Part shown: one piece after another, positions 1 to 6,363 of the stretch
Position numbering within the stretch: the stretch's first letter is position 1
Layout: each line of letters starts with the position of its first letter
From: Ignavibacteriaceae bacterium
Lineage (GTDB): Bacteria > Bacteroidota > Ignavibacteria > Ignavibacteriales > Ignavibacteriaceae
DNA: 6,521 nt
Assembly (NCBI GenBank): GCA_023229425.1
Contig: JALNZG010000023.1
Coordinates: 1-6,521 of the forward strand
Direction of reading: 5' to 3'
Program-made: the position numbers and the translations under genes
Notes under the pieces: generated by a model
What the model saw: the letters and a program-made list of their open reading frames with translations, nothing else
Told to the model about the DNA's origin: nothing
Databases searched by the model: none

Positions 1-3000
1 TTGTATATTCATCTCCGGTTATTTTTGTTTCTCTGCACCGGTTATCGAGTATCAATTCGAGGTTTTTCGTTTCCGCAGTTTTTTTATTCCTTTTGATGAT
101 GCGTTCACAGATTTCAAAAATATCTATTTCTTTGGTAATAACCGCAAATTCGCCGGTTTGCAATCGTGAGTAGTTTAAGATCATATCTACAGTTCGAATA
201 ATGCGTTGCGCCGAGTTATCTATTCCCGTAAATAAACAATCATCTTCTTTTTCCACGTATCGAGCATAGTTTTCTTTTATGAGACTTGACAATCCTAATA
301 TCCCGTTCAAAGGTGTTCGGATCTCGTGCGACATATTATTGATAAATGCGTCTTTTAGTTTATTCGCTGATTCGGCTTTTTCCTTTGCTTCGATCAATTC
401 TTTCTCTGCACGTTTGCGTTCAGTGATATTGCGTGCGACATTTCTAAACTGAACCATCTTTCCGTTAGAATCACGAACTATGCGGGTATTTTGTTCAACC
501 CAAATAATGCTTCCGTCTTTTTGAATAAATCTAAATTCTATCATCAAATCAAGTGAACCCTTTGCAGTTTGTTCAAGATAATAATCAACAACTTGGCGTC
601 GATCAATAGGAGCTATAACGCGGATAAAAGAATTTCCGTAGATATCTTGTGGTGAATAGCCGGAAATAGTAAAAAAGTTTGGACTACAATAAAGAAACTT
701 GCCTTGTTGATCTGAAACATAGAACACATCGCTAATATTTTCCACAAGGCTACGGAATTTATCTTCGCTTTCTCGCAATACTTCTTCTGCGCGTTTGCGT
801 TCGGTAATATCTTCAAGGATACCAATACCTCCAATCAAATTGCCGGTTTCATCTAACCAAGGATATGAGTGATCCGACAGCCAGATTAATCTTCCATCTT
901 TGGTCCTTACTTGATAATCGGCTTGCCACTCAGAGGTTTTACCTTGTTCCCTGTTTGCTACAAATAAGTCAATATTAACATTTTCAACATGATATCTATT
1001 AATCTTCAATATTATATTTTTGAAACCGATTTCATTTATTTCTTCCGGTGAATACCCGGTTAGTCTTTCTATTGCAGGATTAATATAATCATATTTCATA
1101 GTTGAATATTTAAGGTGGTAGATAACAGCGTTTGTGCTTTCAACTATAAACCGGTAAGATTCTTCACTTTTTTTAAGAGTTTCTTCCGCAAGTTTACGCT
1201 TGGTAATATCGGTTGCAACACCAATTAGCCCTACAAGTTTGCCGTGTTTATCGTTTATAATTGTTGTTGAAAGATAAATCTGAAACTCACTTCCATCTTT
1301 TCTTTTATTCCACAATTCACCTTTCCATCCTCCGTGTTTTGTGGCGGGTAAAATTTCCTTAACTAATGTCTGCTCACTGTTTAACAAACGTATTATGCTT
1401 ATATGTTTTCCATTCAATTCATTTTCATCGTAACCATAAGTTTTCAAAAATGATTCATTGACAAAAAGAATTTTATCTTCCAAATCAGTGATACTAACAC
1501 ACTCATTAACACTTTTCAATGCATTAGCAAGAAAAGTAATTTCCTCTTCTGCACGCTTGTGCTCTGTTATGTCTTCAACAGTCCCCTCGTAATACAAAGT
1601 CTTTCCATTAGAATCGCGGATAGCTTTTGCACTTTCTCTTATATAAACAACTGTTCCATCTTTACTAGTCCATGCAGACTCTAAACCTATAATTTTTCCA
1701 TTTTTTTCTATCTGTTCAATAAAAGATTTGCGATCATACAAAAGATTGAAACCCTCTTTTTCAAGATCCCTTGAAGAAAGCTCTTCAAAAGATGAATGAC
1801 CAAGCATATTAACAAGAGCTGGGTTAGCCATTTCAATCTTACCATCGGGTGTTGTACGGTAGATTCCTATTGTTGCATTTTCATAAAGACTACGGAAACG
1901 TTCTTCGCTTTCACGTAATTTTTCTTCGGCTTTTTTCTTTTCAGTTATATCAACCAACACTGTGAGCGATCTTAATACATTACCTTCATTATCTTTTTCA
2001 GAAGTCGCCGAAAGAAGTATATCAATTATTTCTCCGTTTTTTTTAACCATCTGCAGAGAAACATCTTTACAATAACCATATTTAAAAAAATCGGGTGAAA
2101 CAACTCTCTCGTCATACTCCCGTGATGCCTCCGTCAAGAAATCAACCGATTTTTTACCTATAACATCTTCCCGAGCATAACCGGTATTGCTTAACCAAAA
2201 TTCGCTCACGCTTATTAATCGTCCTTGATTATCTATTGAATGTAGCATGACGGGCGTGTTCTCGTATAAGGTCTTATATCTTTCCTGACTTAATTTAAGT
2301 TCGCGTGTTCTTTCAATTACACGATCTTCCAGCGATTTATTCAGATTTCCTAATTCTTCATAAGCAAGTTGTAATTTAAGAAGCATCTCATTAAAAGAAT
2401 TTGCCAACAAACCAATTTCATCTCGTGTAGAAATCATAACTCTCTTACCCAAATCACCAGAGCTAATTTCTTTTATTGTTCCAATAAAGTTATAAAGCGG
2501 TTTCGTTAAGAAAGTACTTATGCCAATGACAGCTGCTAATCCAAATAAAAAAACTATTATACTTATAATGCCAATCGTAATTCTCGTCTCTATAATTTCC
2601 TTTTTTACATCATTGAGCGATAATCCGATAAATAGAGAACCGATGTTATTGGATTGGTGATAAATAGGTATTTCAGTTTTTACCACACTCAAGTCAAAAT
2701 CAACGCAGATTTTTTTATAGTTGACATCAATAGCTTTGTTAAGATTGTAGCTTTTAAATATTTGTCCATCTCCCTTGACAACAATTAGGTAAAGAAGTTC
2801 TTTATTCTGCTTAGCGTTATCAAAACTTTCCTCTACGGCTTTTGTGTCTTCAAAAACAATAGCCGGGCTAATAGAATATGAAGTCATAAGACCAATGACT
2901 TGTGCTTTCTCTTCAATTGATTTAACCGAAAAAGCTTCTCTCTTGGCTGGGATATATATAAAAATAAATGCTGAAACCAATAATAATAAAGAGGAAAAGA

Positions 3001-3052
3001 GAAGCATTAATTTCGATTTTAAAGAAAGATGGATAAAATATTTCGTTTTCAT
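1..3052 (-). CDS. CHASE8-HAMP-PAS(x5)-HisKA membrane sensor histidine kinase, 3' end outside window
   Basis: A sensor kinase of at least 1017 residues, read without a frameshift from ATG 3052-3050 to the window edge. Seen in order: TM1 at about 15-34; periplasmic region 36-155 resembling CHASE8 (EEKAQVIGLMTSYSISPAIV, then FED, around residues 50-70); TM2 158-181; HAMP 182-226 (TKP 183-185, DEIG 211-214); a coiled coil 227-255; five PAS domains at about 257-371, 384-497, 505-618, 628-751 and 764-878, most followed by a DITxxKxAEE-type linker; HisKA with SHEIRTPLNG and phospho-acceptor His909. The window stops at GDEY, just before the ATPase N box, so the ATPase and any receiver domain are unseen. 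CHASE8 is known from the periplasmic part of YfiN-type proteins. The five-base gap after the YfiR-like gene implies co-transcription and a shared pathway. The start is supported by a short basic end before TM1; its Shine-Dalgarno is weak. Cognate response regulator unknown. Confidence 0.93.
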   Translation of the reverse strand, partial: MKTKYFIHLSLKSKLMLLFSSLLLLVSAFIFIYIPAKREAFSVKSIEEKAQVIGLMTSYSISPAIVFEDTKAVEESFDNAKQNKELLYLIVVKGDGQIFKSYNLNKAIDVNYKKICVDFDLSVVKTEIPIYHQSNNIGSLFIGLSLNDVKKEIIETRITIGIISIIVFLFGLAAVIGISTFLTKPLYNFIGTIKEISSGDLGKRVMISTRDEIGLLANSFNEMLLKLQLAYEELGNLNKSLEDRVIERTRELKLSQERYKTLYENTPVMLHSIDNQGRLISVSEFWLSNTGYAREDVIGKKSVDFLTEASREYDERVVSPDFFKYGYCKDVSLQMVKKNGEIIDILLSATSEKDNEGNVLRSLTVLVDITEKKKAEEKLRESEERFRSLYENATIGIYRTTPDGKIEMANPALVNMLGHSSFEELSSRDLEKEGFNLLYDRKSFIEQIEKNGKIIGLESAWTSKDGTVVYIRESAKAIRDSNGKTLYYEGTVEDITEHKRAEEEITFLANALKSVNECVSITDLEDKILFVNESFLKTYGYDENELNGKHISIIRLLNSEQTLVKEILPATKHGGWKGELWNKRKDGSEFQIYLSTTIINDKHGKLVGLIGVATDITKRKLAEETLKKSEESYRFIVESTNAVIYHLKYSTMKYDYINPAIERLTGYSPEEINEIGFKNIILKINRYHVENVNIDLFVANREQGKTSEWQADYQVRTKDGRLIWLSDHSYPWLDETGNLIGGIGILEDITERKRAEEVLRESEDKFRSLVENISDVFYVSDQQGKFLYCSPNFFTISGYSPQDIYGNSFIRVIAPIDRRQVVDYYLEQTAKGSLDLMIEFRFIQKDGSIIWVEQNTRIVRDSNGKMVQFRNVARNITERKRAEKELIEAKEKAESANKLKDAFINNMSHEIRTPLNGILGLSSLIKENYARYVEKEDDCLFTGIDNSAQRIIRTVDMILNYSRLQTGEFAVITKEIDIFEICERIIKRNKKTAETKNLELILDNRCRETKITGDEYT

Positions 3053-3057
3053 TCGTC

Positions 3058-3630
3058 TTATTCTTCTATAATTTTACATAACTTTAATAATTGCGATGAA
3101 AAATCTGTCCGTTCTGCTTTTGCTGCTGTTAGATTAATTATAATCTGTGTCTTTTCACCTTTTAGTTCAAGCCCTATTGCTATACCGGATTCTACATAAT
3201 CGGATACACCTGTGAAAGAGAGAATCCCTCTATCTCGAGTAATTGACGTAATGCTTTCCAACGATACTCCTCTAAGAGGGCAAAGATATATCATATTGAT
3301 CTTGTCTCTTGTTATTGCAGATTGTAAACTAAATTCGTCAATGTCGAGATAACTATATTTAATCGGAATATTCTCAATAGAATTTATATCAATTTTTCTT
3401 AGTACCTCTCTAATTTTTTCGTAGGCTGAGAAAGATGTCCTAAAATTTTTTTGGTATACAATAAGTATATTTAAGCCGTCTTCCGCTCGCTGTTGTAAAT
3501 TCCTATCAAAGGTGAATATTTTTATGAAAATTGGGAACTGTTTTTCAATCGGGATATCCATAGTCTGCGAACATACAGAACTGAACAGAAGAACTACAAA
3601 AACAAATATGTATAATAATATTTTAGTCAT
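3058..3630 (-). CDS. YfiR-like (DUF4154) periplasmic signalling protein
   Basis: A 190-residue exported protein. Residues 1-21 form a Sec signal peptide (MTK, hydrophobic core, SSVCS|Q cleavage). The mature part fits the YfiR/DUF4154 pattern: an N-terminal helix with FPIFIKIFTFDRNL (32-45), a beta strand LNILIVYQ (53-60), a second strand INMIYLCPL (111-119), the segment GILSFTGVSDYVESGIAIGL (135-154) that corresponds to the family's 'LTVSD..gFa..GG' region, then IIINLTAAKAE (163-173) and SSQLLKL (178-184), matching the 'feIN..aA......SqLLkLA' ending. In Pseudomonas, YfiR sits in the periplasm and inhibits the sensor YfiN. By analogy this protein should bind the CHASE8-like region of the kinase that follows five bases later. 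The mature chain has only Cys117 and Cys185, so the paired disulfides of Pseudomonas YfiR are not conserved. GTG at 3633-3631 is an alternative start adding one residue; neither start has a clear Shine-Dalgarno, and translation is probably coupled to the receptor gene 18 bases upstream. Confidence 0.8.
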   Translation of the reverse strand: MTKILLYIFVFVVLLFSSVCSQTMDIPIEKQFPIFIKIFTFDRNLQQRAEDGLNILIVYQKNFRTSFSAYEKIREVLRKIDINSIENIPIKYSYLDIDEFSLQSAITRDKINMIYLCPLRGVSLESITSITRDRGILSFTGVSDYVESGIAIGLELKGEKTQIIINLTAAKAERTDFSSQLLKLCKIIEE

Positions 3631-3648
3631 CACTATGAATGATTAGAA

Positions 3649-5610
3649 TTAATAATTGATCTGAATTTTAAAGAAAAAACTTCTCGGATCCTGGACAATA
3701 CTATGTTGTGTATGTTCAAAACCACCCGGATATTCATATGTAATATTAAACAGATTTTTTATTGACAGGGAAGCTTTTAGGTAATTCAAAAAAGTTTTTG
3801 TAGTGAGTGTAAAATTCATCAATAAAAATTCTCTTGTTTTGGTACCGTAAACTGTTAATCTGCTCGATTCATAAAATAGTTCAGGTGCACAATAAAAAGT
3901 ATTGAGTAATGGAAAAACTATACCGGCTCGCAGAAGATGTTTAGGTGAGTTTGATAAGTTTGACTTCAATTCATTATCAATAGCGTATTGATAAGAATAC
4001 CTAAAAAAAGTTTTTATATTTTCTGAGGGATGGTAATTCAAATCAACTTCGAAACCAGTTGTAGATACCTTACTATAGTTGATAAACTGCAAAGAGGAAT
4101 CCGTAATATCAAAATTCTGATCAATTAGATTATTAACTTTATAATTATATAACGAAAAAATGCCATAGAAATTATTAAAGAGTTTTTGTTCGGCTACAAA
4201 CTCAAGAGTTGTAATTTTTTCGGAAGTAAGATATGGATTTGGTTTAAAATTGGTCGGAATATCTTTATAGTATAATTCATAAGTATTCGGAGTGCGGTAT
4301 GATGAACCATAAATTAATTTTAGAGTGGTGTTATCTAAAAAATTAAAAACAACTGCTCCGCGCGGTGAAAAAAGTGCCGACTTATTAGAGTAATCATCAT
4401 ATCGGACGCTTGCCATTAAAGATAAATTAGATAGTGGTTGAAATTCATTTTGCAAATAAATAGATTTAACTGAAGACAAAGTATTTGTTTTGAATATTTC
4501 ACCAGCTTCATCCCAGGTTTTGTATTCAGATTTAATACTTCCTTTGTATTCAATGCCTGTGATTAAATGATATGAGGAACTTACTTCCCAATCGAATTGA
4601 GCATTCAAATTAGTCCATATACCATCGGCGGCATCATAAAGAACTGAGGAATTATAAGGATAATCCCCTGAGTACTTGTAATTGTCAATACTGCTTAAAA
4701 ATGTTAACTGCTTGGTACCATCAATTGGAAGTGTGTATGAGATTTCCGCAAAGCTGATATTATCTATTGTCTTAGTTCTCTTGTCATTAAAACTTATCCC
4801 ATATGGTGCGGTAGGAATATATTTTTCTCTTGTCGAATATTTCAATTGAATTTGTAATCTTTTATAATTGATTTTAGTTAAAAGGCCTATGTAATTGTCT
4901 TTATCAAGATCCACAGCTAATCCAGAATTAGAAGAAGGATCATCAAATTCTTTAAAAAATAAATTTCTTCCCTTTCTGTTGAAATATTCGGTCGAAAAGA
5001 ACACTTCCAAATCATTCGAGATCTCACTTCCGTAATTAAAAGTTGCAGTATAGTCTCTAAGACTGCCAGCACCCAAAGAAAAAGAAGTTTTATCAAAATT
5101 TTTTCCGCTTTTAGTTATTATATTAATAACAGCAAACATCGCACCCGTCCCATATAACGAAGAACCTGGTCCTCTTACAACTTCAATTCTTTCAATACTA
5201 CTAAGAGGTATACCGAGGTCTGTGCCCAATGACGATGAACCGAAAACATTTTCATTCATTGCGTGGTTATTTAGTAATAAAAGTATACGGTTATTGTAAT
5301 CTGTAGGTCTGCTGAAACCTCGTACACCTGTATATGAATAATTCCTATCATAACTAAAATAGAATCCACAGAGACTGCTTAATGCTTCACCAAGAGTCTG
5401 ATAGCCAAATTTTTCAATATCTTCGGAAGAAATAATGCTTACTGCGGACGGCGCTTCGAAAGTCTTTTGCCAATATTTTGACGCCGAACTTATTTTTATA
5501 TTTAAGAGTGAATCTAATGATATTGATGTTATATCATGTTCGTCTTTTTGGCTAAAGATAACTGTGTTAACGATTAACAAACAAACGGAAACTAGTAAAA
5601 TATTTTTCAT
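3649..5610 (-). CDS. TonB-dependent outer-membrane receptor
   Basis: A complete 653-residue TonB-dependent receptor: a 22-strand-type beta barrel closed by a plug, using TonB energy to import or sense a ligand. Seen: a signal peptide at 1-20 (MKN, hydrophobic core, VIFS|Q); an N-terminal motif SLDSLLNIKISSASK (31-45) of the 'SLEdLLnikVtsaSKk' kind; the plug at about 51-168 with APSAVSIISSEDIEKFGYQT, GVRGF (95-99), and VRGPGSSLYG (145-154) followed by AVINIITKSG; then a barrel rich in alternating aromatic strands ending in FKIQINY, with the terminal aromatic residue needed for outer-membrane insertion. The length is normal for the family and there is no carboxypeptidase-like or FecA-type signalling extension. 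A classical TonB box is not obvious; the stretch DITSISL (26-32) is a candidate. ATG 5610 is chosen because AAGGAAG lies six bases upstream of it and it starts the signal peptide directly. The gene leads an operon with the YfiR-like protein and the kinase, which points to ligand sensing. The ligand cannot be told from sequence. Confidence 0.95.
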   Translation of the reverse strand: MKNILLVSVCLLIVNTVIFSQKDEHDITSISLDSLLNIKISSASKYWQKTFEAPSAVSIISSEDIEKFGYQTLGEALSSLCGFYFSYDRNYSYTGVRGFSRPTDYNNRILLLLNNHAMNENVFGSSSLGTDLGIPLSSIERIEVVRGPGSSLYGTGAMFAVINIITKSGKNFDKTSFSLGAGSLRDYTATFNYGSEISNDLEVFFSTEYFNRKGRNLFFKEFDDPSSNSGLAVDLDKDNYIGLLTKINYKRLQIQLKYSTREKYIPTAPYGISFNDKRTKTIDNISFAEISYTLPIDGTKQLTFLSSIDNYKYSGDYPYNSSVLYDAADGIWTNLNAQFDWEVSSSYHLITGIEYKGSIKSEYKTWDEAGEIFKTNTLSSVKSIYLQNEFQPLSNLSLMASVRYDDYSNKSALFSPRGAVVFNFLDNTTLKLIYGSSYRTPNTYELYYKDIPTNFKPNPYLTSEKITTLEFVAEQKLFNNFYGIFSLYNYKVNNLIDQNFDITDSSLQFINYSKVSTTGFEVDLNYHPSENIKTFFRYSYQYAIDNELKSNLSNSPKHLLRAGIVFPLLNTFYCAPELFYESSRLTVYGTKTREFLLMNFTLTTKTFLNYLKASLSIKNLFNITYEYPGGFEHTQHSIVQDPRSFFFKIQINY

Positions 5611-5614
5611 AGGA

Positions 5615-5621
5615 CTTCCTT
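5615..5621 (-). promoter_or_regulatory. Ribosome binding site of the receptor gene
   Basis: On the minus strand the leader reads AAAGGAAGTCCT directly before ATG 5610. The AGGA core is six bases from the start codon. This is the clearest Shine-Dalgarno in the window, and it decides for ATG 5610 over an in-frame TTG at 5634, which has no such site and would put eight polar residues before the signal peptide. Confidence 0.75.
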
Positions 5622-5632
5622 TGTTAGGTTCC

Positions 5633-5649
5633 AAACAATTTTATTGTTT
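5633..5649. promoter_or_regulatory. 17-bp inverted repeat in the receptor leader (candidate operator or 5' UTR hairpin)
   Basis: Perfect 7-bp arms AAACAAT and ATTGTTT flank a 3-base T/A centre. The dyad lies between the candidate -10 box and the ribosome binding site of the three-gene operon, so it could be a repressor site near the transcription start or a weak mRNA hairpin. It is AT-rich, so chance occurrence is a real possibility. Confidence 0.35.
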
Positions 5650-5656
5650 TCTCAAT

Positions 5657-5687
5657 AATATAGCAAAAATAATTCTTCTCTACTCAA
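5657..5687 (-). promoter_or_regulatory. Candidate promoter of the receptor-YfiR-kinase operon
   Basis: On the minus strand, TATATT (5662-5657) could serve as a -10 box, with TTGAGT (5687-5682) as a -35 box at a rather long 19-base spacing. An overlapping TATTTTTG (5671-5664) matches the Bacteroidota -7 consensus TAnnTTTG, but no TTTG is found at the usual 19-21 base distance. The position, just upstream of the operon's leader, is right; the sequence evidence is weak in such AT-rich DNA. Confidence 0.25.
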
Positions 5688-5690
5688 AAA

Positions 5691-6002
5691 CTATACTTTT
5701 TTCATCTCTTGGCGGTGATTTTCATTAAAGTTGGTATAACAATAATTTTTATCTAAAGAAAAGGTTAATAACTTTTGGGAATTATCGATCAATTTCGTCT
5801 CATGGTGTGTGTCGTTAGCGATTATTAATTCTTCTGCCCGTTTCTTCTTTTCTTCTTTTTGAAATACAAGCTCTTTGCCGATTTGAACAAACTTTTCGTT
5901 CTCGGTGAATTCACTTACTTCATCCACGGATTTCATTTTCTTTTTTGCATCGGAAATACTTTTGGATGGTCTTACTTTTTCTTTTTTATCATGTTTTTTC
6001 AT
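5691..6002 (-). pseudogene. Truncated PAS histidine kinase remnant (N-terminal fragment)
   Basis: This 103-codon frame begins at ATG 6002 with AAGGA ten bases upstream, so its 5' end looks like a genuine gene start. Residues 1-35 are lysine-rich and polar. Residues 40-63 (IGKELVFQKEEKKKRAEELI...) strongly resemble the coiled-coil linker 'ANKELAFQNEEKEKRAAELIIAN' that recurs in many PAS histidine kinases. Residues 77-103 (KLLTFSLDKNYCYTNFNENH..EMKKV) look like the opening of a PAS domain of the 'SLDxNYxYxxFNxxHxxxMKKxWG' kind. The frame then stops at TAG exactly where the family has tryptophan (TGG), and the following bases do not continue the PAS fold in this frame. So the rest of the kinase is missing, apparently lost up to the leader of the receptor gene. 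It has no membrane segment or signal peptide. It could be expressed as a short coiled-coil peptide, but a decayed gene is more likely. Confidence 0.62.
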
Positions 6003-6088
6003 ACTCTAATTTTCCTTAAACCTATAATAAAAACTGATCGACACTTAAAATGATTTAATAACTCACCTTACGCAATTTCTTCATCAAG

Positions 6089-6219
6089 TAACCCCGGCAT
6101 TTATGCCGGGGATCAAAATAAGACAAAATACTTGGGCTTTAGCCCATTGATAGCGCATATAATGGCTAAAGCCTGGATTATCTGGTATTGTTGCATCCCC
6201 GCCATAAATGGCGGGGTTA
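6089..6219. repeat. REP/BIME- or MITE-like element with inverted terminal palindromes
   Basis: The element is about 131 bp. Its left end is TAACCCC followed by the palindrome CCCCGGCAT-TT-ATGCCGGGG (6092-6111). Its right end is CCCCGCCAT-AA-ATGGCGGGG (6197-6216) followed by TTA. The two ends are inverted copies of each other over about 25 bases. Inside lies another inverted pair: GGCTTTAGCCCATT (6135-6148) and AATGGCTAAAGCC (6161-6173), complementary except for one bulged base, with each arm itself palindromic. No coding frame and no clear target-site duplication are visible. The layout resembles paired REP sequences (a BIME) or a small non-autonomous transposon; similar 'GGGCTAAAGCCC' and 'CCCCGGCATnnATGCCGGGG' repeats are, from memory, common between genes in Bacteroidota and relatives. 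Confidence 0.72.
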
Positions 6220-6313
6220 ATACATAAATATTTTGCATAACATGAGTTACTAAATAATAGTACCTGTTTTCTTCGTTCAAATTCGTGTAAGAACAAAATT
6301 TCTTTCAAGAAGC

Positions 6314-6341
6314 GTAGAGACCTGCAATGGCAAGTCTCTAC
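6314..6341. repeat. Intergenic hairpin repeat (GTAGAGAC...GTCTCTAC)
   Basis: Perfect 8-bp arms GTAGAGAC (6314-6321) and GTCTCTAC (6334-6341) are followed inward, after one mismatch, by TGC/GCA pairing around an AATG loop. This gives a stem of about 12 positions. It resembles the dispersed 'GTAGAGACGTTGCAnTGCAACGTCTCTAC' repeat that I recall from many bacterial intergenic regions. It lies 22 bases past the stop codon of the upstream partial gene and could stabilise or end that transcript, but no T tract follows on the minus strand. Confidence 0.6.
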
Positions 6342-6363
6342 TTCTCTACCACTTCCCAAGCAG

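Larger units (their letters stand above)
6003..6363. other. Intergenic region rich in palindromes, no convincing gene
   Basis: This 361-base stretch separates the partial upstream gene from the kinase remnant. No frame in it reads like a protein. It holds two repeat structures listed separately (6089-6219 and 6314-6341), an AT-rich spacer between them (6220-6313) with a small palindrome TTCTTTCAAGAA at 6300-6311, and the AT-rich upstream region of the kinase remnant (6003-6088), where TATTAT followed by a possible ribosome binding site AAGGA at 6013-6017 is the only recognisable signal. No run of T follows any of the hairpins, so none looks like a standard intrinsic terminator. Confidence 0.7.

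Noticed and set aside
613..834. 73-codon open frame on the minus strand
   Set aside because: It lies wholly inside the kinase gene in another frame and shows no recognisable pattern.
370..2330. Tandem DNA repeats at roughly 350-390 base spacing
   Set aside because: These are the similar ITERKRAEE-type linkers between PAS domains within one gene, explained by domain duplication.
2844..3071. 75-codon open frame on the plus strand
   Set aside because: It is antisense to the kinase N-terminus and the end of the YfiR-like gene; its apparent content comes from the coding strand opposite.
3562..3630. Lipoprotein signal (SSVC) in the YfiR-like protein
   Set aside because: Valine before the cysteine does not fit a lipobox, and SVCS|Q is a good signal peptidase I site.
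5611..5634. In-frame TTG start extending the receptor by eight residues
   Set aside because: ATG 5610 has a well-placed AAGGAAG site and starts the signal peptide directly; the extension would put polar residues before it and overlap the ribosome binding site.
5435..5728. 97-codon open frame on the plus strand
   Set aside because: It is antisense to the receptor signal peptide and plug region and crosses the operon leader.
5859..6053. 64-codon Phe-rich open frame on the plus strand
   Set aside because: The Phe-rich reading is the complement of the Lys-rich start of the kinase remnant.
6089..6341. CRISPR array
   Set aside because: The repeats are palindromes of different families in inverted order with unequal spacing, not regularly spaced direct repeats, and no cas gene is near.
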